Positions 52,647-61,616 of a DNA stretch of 64,000 nt are shown here, piece by piece (position 1 is the first letter of the stretch; every line of letters begins with the position of its first letter). The DNA lies in NCBI GenBank assembly GCA_964439595.1, contig CAYTOK010000001.1, forward strand, positions 1-64,000, in the 5' to 3' direction. Position numbers and translations under genes: made by a program. Source of the DNA: CAIJXB01 sp964439595 (lineage in GTDB: Bacteria > Chlamydiota > Chlamydiia > Chlamydiales > Rhabdochlamydiaceae). Under the pieces are notes generated by a model. The model had not been told where the DNA came from, did not search any database, and saw nothing but the letters and a program-made list of their open reading frames with translations.

Positions 52647-54566
52647 TTAGACTTTTGCTAAGAAGGGAGATTCCAGAGCCCTTATTTTTTGTTCTTCTTG
52701 AAGAGTTTTGATTAACTCAGCAAGGGAGATTTCTCCATGGAGAATATTATCTCTCGTTCTAAGAGCTACTGTTTTATTTTCAGACTCTTTGTCTCCGACT
52801 GTTAAAATATAGTTAACTTGTAGTAGTTGCGCTGTGCGTACTTTTTTGTTGATGGACTCACTAGAGCTATCTACATCACAAAGAAGACCTGCTTTTTGAA
52901 TTTCTCTACAAACTTCTTCAGCATACTCTGCATGCCTATCAGCAACTGTTAAAATGCGAACTTGTAAGGGGCTTAACCAAAGAGGAAACCTTCCTACAAA
53001 ATGTTCGATAAGAATGCCAAAGAAACGCTCTACGGATCCAAAAATAGCCCTGTGGATCATAACAGGTCTTTTTTGCAGGCCATCACTATCCATATACTCT
53101 AGTTGAAACTTCTCAGGTAAAGCCATATCTAGCTGGACTGTTCCACATTGCCAAGATCTTCCCAGCGCGTCTCTGATGTGGATATCTATTTTAGGACCAT
53201 AAAAGGCTCCGTCGCCTTCGTTGATTCGGTAAGGTTGACCCCACTCATCAAGAGCCCCTTTTAATCCCTCTGTAGCTCTTTGCCAGTCTTCATCTGATCC
53301 GATGCTTTCGGAAGGTCTTGTAGAAAGCTCTAGACGGTAAGGAAGCCCGAATGTGGAATAGGTTTTTTCCACTAAAGCAAGAACTCGTAGAATTTCAGCT
53401 TTAATGTCATCGGGTTTCATAAAAAGATGCGCATCATCTTGGTGAAAACTTCTTACCCTAAACAGTCCGCTAAGAGCTCCGGATGCTTCGTGTCTATGTA
53501 CGTGCCCAAGCTCAGCAATACGAAGAGGGAGTTCTCTATAGCTGTGGTTTTGTGTTTTGAAATAGAGCATACAGCCAGGGCAATTCATCGGCTTGATGGC
53601 AAACTGCCTATCTTCAATTCCAAAAGCGTACATGTTCTCTCTATAGTGTTTCCAGTGTCCCGACATTTCCCAAAGCTGTTGGCTCATAAGTTGAGGAGTT
53701 TTTATTTCTACGTAGTCTGCATTTATGTGGAGATCTCTCCAGAACTCAATGAGTTTATTCCAGATAAGCATTCCTTTAGGGTGAATAAAAGGCATCCCGG
53801 GAGCTTGTTCTTCTAAGGAAAAAAGTCCGAGCTTTGGTCCGATGAGCTTGTGGTCTCTTTTTTTAGCTTCTTCTAGCATAAATAGGTGTTCTTTTAACTG
53901 TTTACGGTCAGGAAACGAAATGGCGTAAACTCTCGTTAACATTTCTTTTGTAGAGTCCCCCTTCCAGTAAGCCCCAGAAGTTTTTAGCACTTTAAAAGCT
54001 TTAATTTTGCCTAGATTGGGTAAATGAGGTCCTCTACATAGATCAAAAAATTCACCTTGCTCATAGCCGCTAATTAAACCGTCAAAACTTTCTATTAATT
54101 CTGTTTTGTACTTGTTATTAGCAAAGTAATCTAGCGCTTCTTTTTTTGAGGAAAATTCTTTTCTTTTAGTTTGGTAGTTCTCTTCTGTGATCTTTAGTGC
54201 TTCTTTTTCTATTTTTTCAAAATCTTCTTCTGAAACAGTTAAATTGGCAAAATCGTAGTAAAAGCCCCCATCGATAGGAGGTCCAATCGTTGGTTTAGCT
54301 TCTGGCCATATACGTAAGATGGCTTGAGCAAGAACGTGGGCTGATGTATGCCAAAACACCTCTCTTCCTTCGGGATCTTCAAAAGCTAAAAGATGTACCT
54401 TGTCATTTTCTTTTAAAGGAGTGGAAAGGTCTTTTAAGATACCGTTAATTTCGACTGTAACAGATTCATTGGGCGCTCTTAGGTTGAGTTTTTCCACTAG
54501 ATCCTTAGCTGAAGCTTGATCTGGTAGTTCCACAACTTCTTTTATATTTGTTGCATAGATTTTCAT
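52647..54566 (-). CDS. thrS: threonyl-tRNA synthetase
   Basis: 639 residues: TGS domain (1-60), editing domain with HTSAHVLAQAI and the second half CRGPHLPNLG, and the class II catalytic core. The core shows the zinc ligands and motif 2 in KPMNCPGCMLYFK...RELPLRIAELGHVHRHEASG, plus RSFHQDDAHLF and GPKIDIHIRDALGR. The anticodon domain is at the C-terminus. Ribosome site GAGGGGG. Synteny with parA follows the chlamydial order. Confidence 0.97.
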   Translation of the reverse strand: MKIYATNIKEVVELPDQASAKDLVEKLNLRAPNESVTVEINGILKDLSTPLKENDKVHLLAFEDPEGREVFWHTSAHVLAQAILRIWPEAKPTIGPPIDGGFYYDFANLTVSEEDFEKIEKEALKITEENYQTKRKEFSSKKEALDYFANNKYKTELIESFDGLISGYEQGEFFDLCRGPHLPNLGKIKAFKVLKTSGAYWKGDSTKEMLTRVYAISFPDRKQLKEHLFMLEEAKKRDHKLIGPKLGLFSLEEQAPGMPFIHPKGMLIWNKLIEFWRDLHINADYVEIKTPQLMSQQLWEMSGHWKHYRENMYAFGIEDRQFAIKPMNCPGCMLYFKTQNHSYRELPLRIAELGHVHRHEASGALSGLFRVRSFHQDDAHLFMKPDDIKAEILRVLALVEKTYSTFGLPYRLELSTRPSESIGSDEDWQRATEGLKGALDEWGQPYRINEGDGAFYGPKIDIHIRDALGRSWQCGTVQLDMALPEKFQLEYMDSDGLQKRPVMIHRAIFGSVERFFGILIEHFVGRFPLWLSPLQVRILTVADRHAEYAEEVCREIQKAGLLCDVDSSSESINKKVRTAQLLQVNYILTVGDKESENKTVALRTRDNILHGEISLAELIKTLQEEQKIRALESPFLAKV

Positions 54567-54681
54567 TTTTCCCCCTCAAGTTTTTTGCATTTGATTCTAT
54601 AGAAAAAAAGGAGAAATTACAAATGTAAAAAATGAGGTTGTAATTCCGTAAGCGTCGTGGTAATGTTTTTTCTTCTTTCTT

Positions 54682-55470
54682 ATGGTGAAAAAAAATATGA
54701 AGCATAGTGGAAAATTTTTTCTTTTTTGTTGGAGTGTCTTTCCTTGTTTAACATTTGCTCTTTACAATGGGAGCCCTGCTCTTCCGGAAATGCCTAGAGA
54801 AAACCTTTTTTTATCTAAAGACTCCATCTTTTCTTTAAAACTGGATTATGAAGGAGACTTTGTTCTTGGAAGAAGAATTACGGCGAATTCTTCCTTAAAA
54901 GATCCTTCGATGAACTCTCAATTTAATGGAGCTGAGGTTTCTTTTGGTTTTATGGATAGAGTAGAGTTTTATAGCTGTTTAGGCGGTTTTAAAACTTCTT
55001 TCTCTTCTCAGCAAGAAGATTCTTTTGATAAAACCCTTCATATGAAAACAGCAGAGAGTTTTGGGGGACTTGTAGGAGCCAGGGCTATTGGGGCTTTTTG
55101 GGGGGATACTAGATTAGGTTTTGATGCTAAATATTTTTATGGATGGCCTCGCCTACATTCTTTAGAGCTAGGGCAAGAGAAATTAAGCCCTGATTATCAG
55201 GGATCTTCAGAGACAGAGTGGCAAATTGGAGCTGCTCTTTCGCAAACATTTGCTTTTTTTACCCCCTATGTGGGAGTTAAGTATGCCAGGTTCTTTTTAC
55301 ATTTTGTAGAGGTAGATGCTCTGAAAAAAGATATTAGAGTACAAAATGTATCCCCTTTTGGTGTTTTTGTGGGTCTAGGGATCTCCGGAAAAAAGGGTCC
55401 TTTCTTAGATCTTGAAGCGCGCTTTTTAGATGAATATGCGCTTTCAGCATCTTTAGGGATGCGCTTTTAG
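54682..55470 (+). CDS. beta-barrel outer-membrane protein (MOMP-like)
   Basis: A 262-residue secreted protein: signal peptide MKHSGKFFLFCWSVFPCLTFA, starting at either 54682 or 54697 (the latter has GGTG upstream). The mature start LYNGSPALPEMPRENLFLSK recalls the N-terminus of chlamydial MOMP-type porins (GNPSxP). Alternating strands follow, and the protein ends in Phe (LSASLGMRF), the usual Bam-recognition residue. Cys are few, unlike classic MOMP. Porin or adhesin role by inference. Divergent from thrS. Confidence 0.75.
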   Translation: MVKKNMKHSGKFFLFCWSVFPCLTFALYNGSPALPEMPRENLFLSKDSIFSLKLDYEGDFVLGRRITANSSLKDPSMNSQFNGAEVSFGFMDRVEFYSCLGGFKTSFSSQQEDSFDKTLHMKTAESFGGLVGARAIGAFWGDTRLGFDAKYFYGWPRLHSLELGQEKLSPDYQGSSETEWQIGAALSQTFAFFTPYVGVKYARFFLHFVEVDALKKDIRVQNVSPFGVFVGLGISGKKGPFLDLEARFLDEYALSASLGMRF

Positions 55471-55477
55471 ATGGTCA

Positions 55478-56857
55478 TTAATTTAAACCGATTCTAGTTT
55501 TAAGAAGATAATGATCTGAGCGGTAATCCCATTTTATGACATTGGGGTCAAAGTTACCCAGGTTATAGGCCTCCGTTTCAAGGAACCTTACGGTATCAGA
55601 TTTGGCTAAGACATAATCTAGTTGCTGAGGTCCTGAGGGTTCTATTCCTTCAATAGCGGCAGAAGCTGCATCTCCTCCCCATGTAATCATTCGGTCAGGT
55701 TCTCCTTTTAAAGAAAGGCCTTCTGGTGAGCTTATTAAGGGATGGGCTTTTAATTCATCAGGGTCCAAATTTAAATCTCCACAAAGAATTACGCTTCTTG
55801 TATCTGATCTTTCAGTTTTCATGTCTTCTAGGACTCTAGAGAGTTGCCATGCTCTAATTGTTTTTTCTTGGCTTGTAACTTTTTTTGGATCTGGGCTCTC
55901 TGAGTGAAATAGGTGTTCTGGGTAAATGTCAGCAATAGCTTTTTGCTCGCCTTCTAGGTCCTTCCCATAGATAGAAAATCTAACAAGAGATTTTTCACTG
56001 TATCCGCTGGGGCCTAACTGTATCATTGTGTTATTAGGCCCTGGATAGCTTTTAGGAAATGGTTTTACAAGTACGCTATCTCTTTCTATATGGAATTTAC
56101 TAAGAATGACAACACCGGAATTTGTGCCAATAGATCTCGGCGCAATATTGCTGATCATACAGTGAAATTTATCTTGCACAGCAGATTTTATTTTTTCCAC
56201 TGCTCCAAAATCAAATCCCTCGTAAAGGCAAATGACATCGGCATCACTTTTTTGAATGTCTGCAATAATAGTATCTAATCTTGTCAGGCAGTTTTCTTTG
56301 GAAACTAGTCCTAGTAAGGAAAATAGCCACTCTAATCCCAGGTAAGGAAGCCCTTGAGCTGGATGGTCTTTTAGTGAGGGTTTGTAGTAGCTATCAGCTT
56401 GAGGAGCGCCTCCATGTAATAAGGAGTTTTCTCCAGGGATGAGTAGAATATTCCAGTTAGCAAGAGTGAATGCTTTATTTTCTGGAAATGGCTTTGGGGG
56501 GACACTGGTTGTTTCGTAAAGGAAAAGTTCTGAGGATAGGTTAGTTCCCAAGCTGCGAAGGAGGATTCCCAAGGGAGCCGTAAACGGAGTTAAGATTAGG
56601 TTGGTTGTCATATTCGTAGCTATAACGCTTTTTCTGATCCAATTGGCAACTCGGCTTTCAAGGGACCCATCACAGGGAAATAACTGAGAGAACACCTTTT
56701 CTTTCAAATACATTTTGTCGGCATCGAAGCTGCAAACTGGATCTGTTAAATAGGAAGCTAGAGTAAATGTACTTTTTTTTACTTTCGTTGTTATATCTCT
56801 CCAGGAAGGAATTGCTGTAGGTGAAAAAAAACTTGTAACTCTTTCTGTTATGTTCAT
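55478..56857 (-). CDS. endonuclease/exonuclease/phosphatase-fold protein with hydrophobic N-terminal region
   Basis: 459 residues. The C-terminal ~300 fit the EEP (DNase I/exonuclease III/sphingomyelinase) fold: FTLANWNILL, VICLYEGFDFGAVE, ILCGDLNLDPDELKAHP, QLDYVLAKSD and DYRSDHYLL carry the Asn, Glu, Asp-x-Asn and Asp-His active residues. The first ~130 residues include a bilobed hydrophobic segment (KSVIATNMTTNLILTPFTAPLGILLR) resembling inclusion-membrane insertion, with no signal peptide. Substrate might be nucleic acid, sphingomyelin or phosphoinositide. The membrane segment makes a lipid or membrane-bound role plausible (inference). GGAGAG precedes the ATG. Confidence 0.78.
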   Translation of the reverse strand: MNITERVTSFFSPTAIPSWRDITTKVKKSTFTLASYLTDPVCSFDADKMYLKEKVFSQLFPCDGSLESRVANWIRKSVIATNMTTNLILTPFTAPLGILLRSLGTNLSSELFLYETTSVPPKPFPENKAFTLANWNILLIPGENSLLHGGAPQADSYYKPSLKDHPAQGLPYLGLEWLFSLLGLVSKENCLTRLDTIIADIQKSDADVICLYEGFDFGAVEKIKSAVQDKFHCMISNIAPRSIGTNSGVVILSKFHIERDSVLVKPFPKSYPGPNNTMIQLGPSGYSEKSLVRFSIYGKDLEGEQKAIADIYPEHLFHSESPDPKKVTSQEKTIRAWQLSRVLEDMKTERSDTRSVILCGDLNLDPDELKAHPLISSPEGLSLKGEPDRMITWGGDAASAAIEGIEPSGPQQLDYVLAKSDTVRFLETEAYNLGNFDPNVIKWDYRSDHYLLKTRIGLN

Positions 56858-57087
56858 AACTCTCCGTTGAAAGCTTGAATCTTAACAGAAACCTTATAAA
56901 TCTTACAAGAAAGTAAAAAAAAAATACATCCCTCTTTAATGGGTGTTTTACGTAACAAGGTATTAGAAAATCATAAATCCATTGAAGGTAAATAAATACT
57001 TGGTATATAGAAGGTCCTAGCATTATGAGTATCTTAATTTTAGGATACTATGAGATAGATTGGTTATGTAAACTTAAGGAGAGGATA

Positions 57088-57624
57088 ATGGGTATTTTAC
57101 AAAACATATATAGAAATATTTTTTTTCTATTTTTGCTCATGTGTCTACCAGTGTGTGTATATGGTGGGGACTCATGCAAAGAGGGCAAAAAGGCTAAAGT
57201 TTTATCGTATTATTTATATATAGAAGACTTTGCAAATAGTTTTATAGACATACCGACATCTAATATTTCTGCTGATAGTTCTACAATATCTTCGGAATAC
57301 CTAGCAGGAAGAGCTGCTGTTTACAATAAAAAAAATAAAAAAGCAGGAACATGTTCTGCGTCATTTTTATGTATGAAGAATGCAGATGGTATATATACGG
57401 ATATCTCAAATTACTTATCAGTTGATAATGGACTTGTGGTATCATGGTTTACTCCCACTACATTAGTTAATTTAGAACTAGATGAAATCATTCGTTCAAT
57501 GGTTACTGAATGCCTTGTTCAGGCGTCAACCAAGGTTGGTTTTAATCCTTATTATGGAAAAACATTCAATATGGTGGTCTCTTCTGATGATGAAAAAATA
57601 TATTTCGAACTATATGAGTTATAA
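57088..57624 (+). CDS. secreted AOC/dirigent-barrel-like protein (178 aa)
   Basis: AAGGAGAGG precedes the ATG at 57088, giving signal peptide MGILQNIYRNIFFLFLLMCL. The mature region has EYLAGRAAVYNKKNKKAGTC followed by SASFLCMKNADGIY, a pattern like the G-x-x-x-x-Y-x-x-x-x-K-x-G-x-x-x strand pair of allene-oxide-cyclase/dirigent barrels. No catalytic residues can be claimed. The upstream frame from 57025 has no ribosome site. Function unknown. Confidence 0.65.
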   Translation: MGILQNIYRNIFFLFLLMCLPVCVYGGDSCKEGKKAKVLSYYLYIEDFANSFIDIPTSNISADSSTISSEYLAGRAAVYNKKNKKAGTCSASFLCMKNADGIYTDISNYLSVDNGLVVSWFTPTTLVNLELDEIIRSMVTECLVQASTKVGFNPYYGKTFNMVVSSDDEKIYFELYEL

Positions 57625-57649
57625 AAAACAAGGTAACAGGTATTTGGTT

Positions 57650-57737
57650 GACTAAATAATGACATTTAGTCGTTATTTAGTCTTTTCTACGGCTGGTTGT
57701 AATTAGCTGAAAATCAACAAAATGTCATTATTTAGTC
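57650..57737. repeat. 18-bp inverted repeat upstream of dead AAA ATPase gene
   Basis: GACTAAATAATGACATTT (57650-57667) and its exact reverse complement (57720-57737) enclose 52 bases; TTTAGTC is repeated once more inside. It lies directly before the pseudogene. The region 57625-58091 has no intact gene. The repeat may be an operator or the end of a mobile element. Confidence 0.75.
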
Positions 57738-57738
57738 T

Positions 57739-58065
57739 GAATTAAAACGACTACAGGAATTTGAGCAGAGAAATGTTGCCGGCCTTATTGTTATTTGCGG
57801 CAGAAGGCATGTGGGTAAAAGTACTTTAATAGAGCATTTTGGAAAACAAAAAAGATTTTTAGAATTTTATGGACTAGCTCCCAGAGAAGGCTGAAAGAGA
57901 GAATATCAACTTGACCATTTTGGGTAGTTACTTGGTCTAGCTTTTGATTTACCTCCTATAAAGTGCGATAATTGGAATACTGTCTTTGCAACGCTTGCAG
58001 GTTTAACTATGGAAGGGAAGGTTATCATTTTAGTTAAGATAAGGTGCAAAAAAATAACGGTGTGA
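57739..58065 (+). pseudogene. degenerate AAA ATPase (DUF234-type) fragment
   Basis: In one frame the bases encode ELKRLQEFEQRN, then GLIVICGRRHVGKSTLIEHF (Walker A GRRHVGKS). An in-frame TGA lies at 57892-57894 and a TAG at 57925-57927. Coding sense continues after each (LLGLAFDLPP, LTMEGKVIILVKI), so the frame is otherwise kept. The Walker B acidic residues and the whole C-terminal half are missing; no start codon is present. It is a relic of a relative of the gene at 8927-10252. Confidence 0.82.
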
Positions 58066-58091
58066 TATAGTCGCCTAAATTTTGAGGCTCT

Positions 58092-59429
58092 ATGAAGATT
58101 ATTATTTTAGCAGGTGGTAAAGGAACCAGACTTTGGCCTTTATCTACCCCTCGGTTGCCTAAGCAGTTTTTGCAGATGGAGGGGGACTATTCTTTTTTAC
58201 AGAAGACTATTTTGCGGTTTGTATCTTCTTATGGTTTTGAGAATATTTTTATAGTCACTGGTGAATCGTACCAGTCTTTAGCTGAAAAACAGTGTTTAGA
58301 AATAGATCCTGAGGGTAGAATCACTGTGATTGTAGAGCCTTCTAGTCGGAGTACTGCCCCCTCGTTTGCTTTTGCCCTTCAGTTTTTAGAAAGTAAAGAA
58401 CAGCTAGACCCTTTTGAGCCTATTTTACTTACCCCGTCAGATGGATTTATTACCTTAGAAAAAGCGTTTTTAGAAAACATCTCTTTTGCTGCCAAAAAAA
58501 GCAAAGAGGGTTTTTTTGTTTTGCTTGGAGCTGCACCTACAAAAGTAGAAACAGGATATGGCTATATAGAAATAGGGCAAGAATTGGATGGTTTATTTAA
58601 AGTAGAGCGCTTTATAGAAAAGCCTTCGCAAGAAATTGCGGAAGTGCTTTTTTTAGATAGACGTGTTTTTTGGAATACGGGGCATTTAGTTACTACGGCT
58701 AGTACCTTTTGGAAGGAAGTAGCGGTATATTGTCCGAAATTACAGGGCCCATTTGAGGAGATGCCGGAGATATCTTTAGATTACGCTCTTTTAGAAAAAA
58801 GTCGAAAAGTGTTTTGTGTGAAGATGGATTCTTTTTGGTCTGATATAGGCTCTTGGGATAACATATACGCTATTTTACCTAAGAAAAAAGAAGGTAATGT
58901 GCAAATTGGCAATACTTTGTCTATAGAGTGTAAGAACTCTCTTTTAGCCTCAGAGAAACGGTTAGTTGTCGGTATCGGATTAGAAGATATGCTTGTTGTA
59001 GAAACAGAGGATGCTATTTTAGTATGTAAAAAAGGTCTTTCTCAAAAGGTTAAAGAAATAAGACAGGAAAAAACACGTACTGTAGCTAGGCCTTGGGGTT
59101 TTTATACGGTTTTAGAGGAAAGAGAATCATACAAGGTGAAAAAAATTTTTGTAGAGCCAGGAAAACGCCTTAGTCTTCAGATGCATGAATACAGAAGTGA
59201 GCATTGGGTCATTGTGAAAGGAGAGGCCTTTGTGGAAGTAGGAGAAAAAAGCTTTTTTCTTAAAGAAAACGAAAATGTCTTTGTTTCTCCGTTAACCCGT
59301 CATAGGCTGTCGAATAAAAGTGAGGACTTTTTAGAGGTAATAGAAGTGCAGATGGGAGAAGTATTAGATGAAGAAGATATCATCCGCTTTGAAGATGATT
59401 ACGCTAGAGATACGTGTACTATATGTTGA
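58092..59429 (+). CDS. manC: mannose-1-phosphate guanylyltransferase / mannose-6-phosphate isomerase
   Basis: A bifunctional type II PMI-GMP. The N-terminal nucleotidyltransferase shows IIILAGGKGTRLWPLS, LPKQFLQ and FVEKPS-like FIEKPS. The C-terminal cupin shows RPWGFYTVLEERESYKVKKI, LSLQMHEYRSEHWVIVKGEA and SPLTRHRLSN. The product is GDP-mannose for glycan assembly. The 445 residues are slightly shorter than E. coli ManC (478). It overlaps the Wzy/WaaL-like gene by 7 bases. Confidence 0.92.
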   Translation: MKIIILAGGKGTRLWPLSTPRLPKQFLQMEGDYSFLQKTILRFVSSYGFENIFIVTGESYQSLAEKQCLEIDPEGRITVIVEPSSRSTAPSFAFALQFLESKEQLDPFEPILLTPSDGFITLEKAFLENISFAAKKSKEGFFVLLGAAPTKVETGYGYIEIGQELDGLFKVERFIEKPSQEIAEVLFLDRRVFWNTGHLVTTASTFWKEVAVYCPKLQGPFEEMPEISLDYALLEKSRKVFCVKMDSFWSDIGSWDNIYAILPKKKEGNVQIGNTLSIECKNSLLASEKRLVVGIGLEDMLVVETEDAILVCKKGLSQKVKEIRQEKTRTVARPWGFYTVLEERESYKVKKIFVEPGKRLSLQMHEYRSEHWVIVKGEAFVEVGEKSFFLKENENVFVSPLTRHRLSNKSEDFLEVIEVQMGEVLDEEDIIRFEDDYARDTCTIC

Positions 59430-60673
59430 AAAAAGCTTTTTTTAGCTGCGCCATTTTTAGTTTTTTTCTTTTAATATCTTTAGGGAATTTCTTTCGTTTT
59501 TTAGAAAATTCTTTGTTTTCTGATAACCTTATTGTTTCAGAAGCCTTACTTTATTTTTTTTCTTTGGCGAGTCTATTTTTTTTATCCATATCTAAAAAAG
59601 CCTTATTAAGGTTTTTTACGCTAACTTCATGTGTTATGTGCTCTTTTTTTTATGGGTGTTTTTTGCTTGAATTCGACCCCCGTGCAGGATTGTATGCTGT
59701 TAGGCTTATTTTTTATTTTGTGACTTCTTATTCTCTTGCCTCTATTTTTTACGAGCGTTTTCAAGGAGCTCTTCATCTACTATGTGGATTTTTTTTTAAG
59801 GCTTATGCAATAGCTCTTATTTTAGGAGCGGTGCTTTATACGGTATTCCCCTCGTCGAATCTTTTATGGGATCTTCTTAACAGCTACCATATTGGTTTTA
59901 GAGGAGATCCTCACGTAGGACGCTTTGTTTCCGTATATTTTGATCCGAATTACTACGCCTCTATCAGTGGGTTTGCTTTTTTAGTTAGCTCTTATCTTTA
60001 CTTTGTAACTGAAAAAAAAATGTATCGATGGGGTGGCTATGCTTTTTTTCTCTCAGGTGTTCTTACATGGTCTCGAAGTGGTATAGCTGTGCTAGTTGCT
60101 CTTATTTTATATAAGGCACTCCCCTTTCTTCTAGAAGGGCGCTTTAGAAAGAAAGAAGCTGTTTTATTTATCTTTACCCTGTCTTTATGTTTTTTTGCTG
60201 GCTTATTTTATAGGGAAGAATTAGGGGTTTTTATGGATAGGACTTTGCATTTTTTTGAAGAGTCGTCAGCCCTTTGTCGATTAGAAACCTTTAGATTAGG
60301 ACTTGATCTTCTTGCTAAGTTCCCTTTATTTGGCCTGGGTATAGGTTTTTTATATCAGTATACGCAGAAAGAAGTGTCTTTGAGTTCTTTGGATTCTTCA
60401 CTACTTTCACTTCTTGTACAGATAGGGATTGTCCCTTTTTGCCTTTTACTGATTTATGGACTCTATAAGAGCTTTGTTTTATTTAAAATGAAGGATTTCC
60501 ATTCCCCTTTTCTTTCCTGGCTTATTTTTTATCTTATTACTGTAGGGCTTTTTGCCTCTCAGTTTAATAACATCCTTTTTTATCCTTTTTGGCTTCTTCC
60601 ACTTCTGACGACTTGTATTTTCATCATCAGAAGCGGGGAAGTTAAAAAAAGTAGCTTATCCGTAAGAGCGTGA
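59423..60673 (+). CDS. O-antigen ligase/polymerase-like membrane protein
   Basis: A 416-residue polytopic protein (10-12 TM segments) with the Wzy_C-type periplasmic loop: YFDPNYYASISGFAFLVSS, LTWSRSGIAVLVAL and FPLFGLGIGFLYQY. This is the pattern of O-antigen ligase (WaaL) and polysaccharide polymerases. ATG at 59423 overlaps the manC stop; GTG at 59414 is an alternative. With manC it hints at a mannose-containing surface glycan. Its end overlaps the convergent acidic-protein gene by 18 bases. Confidence 0.83.
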   Translation: MLKKAFFSCAIFSFFLLISLGNFFRFLENSLFSDNLIVSEALLYFFSLASLFFLSISKKALLRFFTLTSCVMCSFFYGCFLLEFDPRAGLYAVRLIFYFVTSYSLASIFYERFQGALHLLCGFFFKAYAIALILGAVLYTVFPSSNLLWDLLNSYHIGFRGDPHVGRFVSVYFDPNYYASISGFAFLVSSYLYFVTEKKMYRWGGYAFFLSGVLTWSRSGIAVLVALILYKALPFLLEGRFRKKEAVLFIFTLSLCFFAGLFYREELGVFMDRTLHFFEESSALCRLETFRLGLDLLAKFPLFGLGIGFLYQYTQKEVSLSSLDSSLLSLLVQIGIVPFCLLLIYGLYKSFVLFKMKDFHSPFLSWLIFYLITVGLFASQFNNILFYPFWLLPLLTTCIFIIRSGEVKKSSLSVRA

Positions 60674-61117
60674 TATCAAAGAGGCCACATATCCTCCAAT
60701 TGTGATTAGCGTGCTAGAGAGAGAAACTAGGTTAGATAAGTTAGTTCCATCTTGGGAAGTTTGCGTTTGAGAAGTTTGTACTGCTGTATCGGCATTACTT
60801 TCTCCTGTCTGGCAGACAGCAGAGTCGTTTTGGTATGTTTGGTTTAACACGTTGAAATCGTTTGTTTCACTAGAGCTCCACTCACTGCCAACACCATCAG
60901 CAAAATCAACGATGGCGTCTGTGTCTTCTTGCAAAACAATCGTAGCCTCATCATATTCTCTTGTGAGGAGGTCTGTTGCCAAAATACTAGCATCAGTATC
61001 CGTTGCTTGTTTGTCTCCTAGTACCGTTTGACTTCTTGTTGTAGCATTTAGAAGAGTAAACTGGAAATTAGGTCTTTGAATGGAGCTGACTGCATCTCCA
61101 AGTGGAATATCAACCAT
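60656..61117 (-). CDS. very acidic secreted-type protein, cassette paralogue 1 (153 aa)
   Basis: 153 residues with very few Lys/Arg and many Asp, Glu, Ser, Thr and Gln. A near-perfect Shine-Dalgarno AAAGGAGGTG precedes the ATG. It is a clear paralogue of the next gene: both contain ATTRSQ/ATSRTQ, KQATD(T/S)(D/E)A, (F/L)NVLNQ-x-YQND, one conserved Cys in (V/I)CQTG(E/Q)SNA, and DGTNLSN. It ends in a hydrophobic segment (LSSTLITIGGYVASLI). No Sec signal is present. Composition, strong translation signal and conserved helices are what one expects of abundant type III-secreted structural or filament proteins, but no family is recognised. Confidence 0.75.
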   Translation of the reverse strand: MVDIPLGDAVSSIQRPNFQFTLLNATTRSQTVLGDKQATDTDASILATDLLTREYDEATIVLQEDTDAIVDFADGVGSEWSSSETNDFNVLNQTYQNDSAVCQTGESNADTAVQTSQTQTSQDGTNLSNLVSLSSTLITIGGYVASLISRSYG

Positions 61118-61145
61118 AATAACACCTCCTTTATTTGTAGTTTTT

Positions 61146-61601
61146 TTATGTGGCGTACATGTCTGATAAAATATCGGACATGAAATTGCCTACCTCTGTT
61201 AAAATATTGGACATCGAAAGAGCGTTTGATAGGTTAGTTCCATCTGTCCCTACTTGAGATTCAGAGGCTTGCACGCTCGTGCTTGCGTTGCTTTGCCCTG
61301 TTTGGCATATGGTCGTATCATTTTGGTATTGCTGGTTGAGGACGTTTAGCTCATTTGTCTCTGTATCAGTCCAGCCATTGTCATTTCCCTTTGCAACGGC
61401 ATCATCGATAAGAACTCCGTCAGCTTCAAGGACTTCCGTCGAAATTTCATATTCCAGATCCAGCAAGTTTGATGCTAAAATCCCCGCCTCTGAGTCGGTA
61501 GCTTGTTTTAAAGTTAGAATTTCTTGCGTTCTTGAAGTTGCATCTATTAAAGCAACTTGGTAACTAATTCTAGGAACGATTTCAAAGTCTATAAAGTCCA
61601 T
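61146..61601 (-). CDS. very acidic secreted-type protein, cassette paralogue 2 (151 aa)
   Basis: 151 residues, paralogous to the downstream gene over the full length: ATSRTQEILTLKQATDSEAG, WTDTETNELNVLNQQYQND, ICQTGQSNASTSVQ and DGTNLSN, with a C-terminal hydrophobic stretch. Two basic runs only. An AGGG(CCC) element lies before the ATG. It lies 28 bases upstream of paralogue 1 and 15 bases downstream of the 349-aa gene. A single conserved Cys could link dimers. Function unknown. Confidence 0.75.
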   Translation of the reverse strand: MDFIDFEIVPRISYQVALIDATSRTQEILTLKQATDSEAGILASNLLDLEYEISTEVLEADGVLIDDAVAKGNDNGWTDTETNELNVLNQQYQNDTTICQTGQSNASTSVQASESQVGTDGTNLSNALSMSNILTEVGNFMSDILSDMYAT

Positions 61602-61616
61602 AATAGGGCCCTTTTT

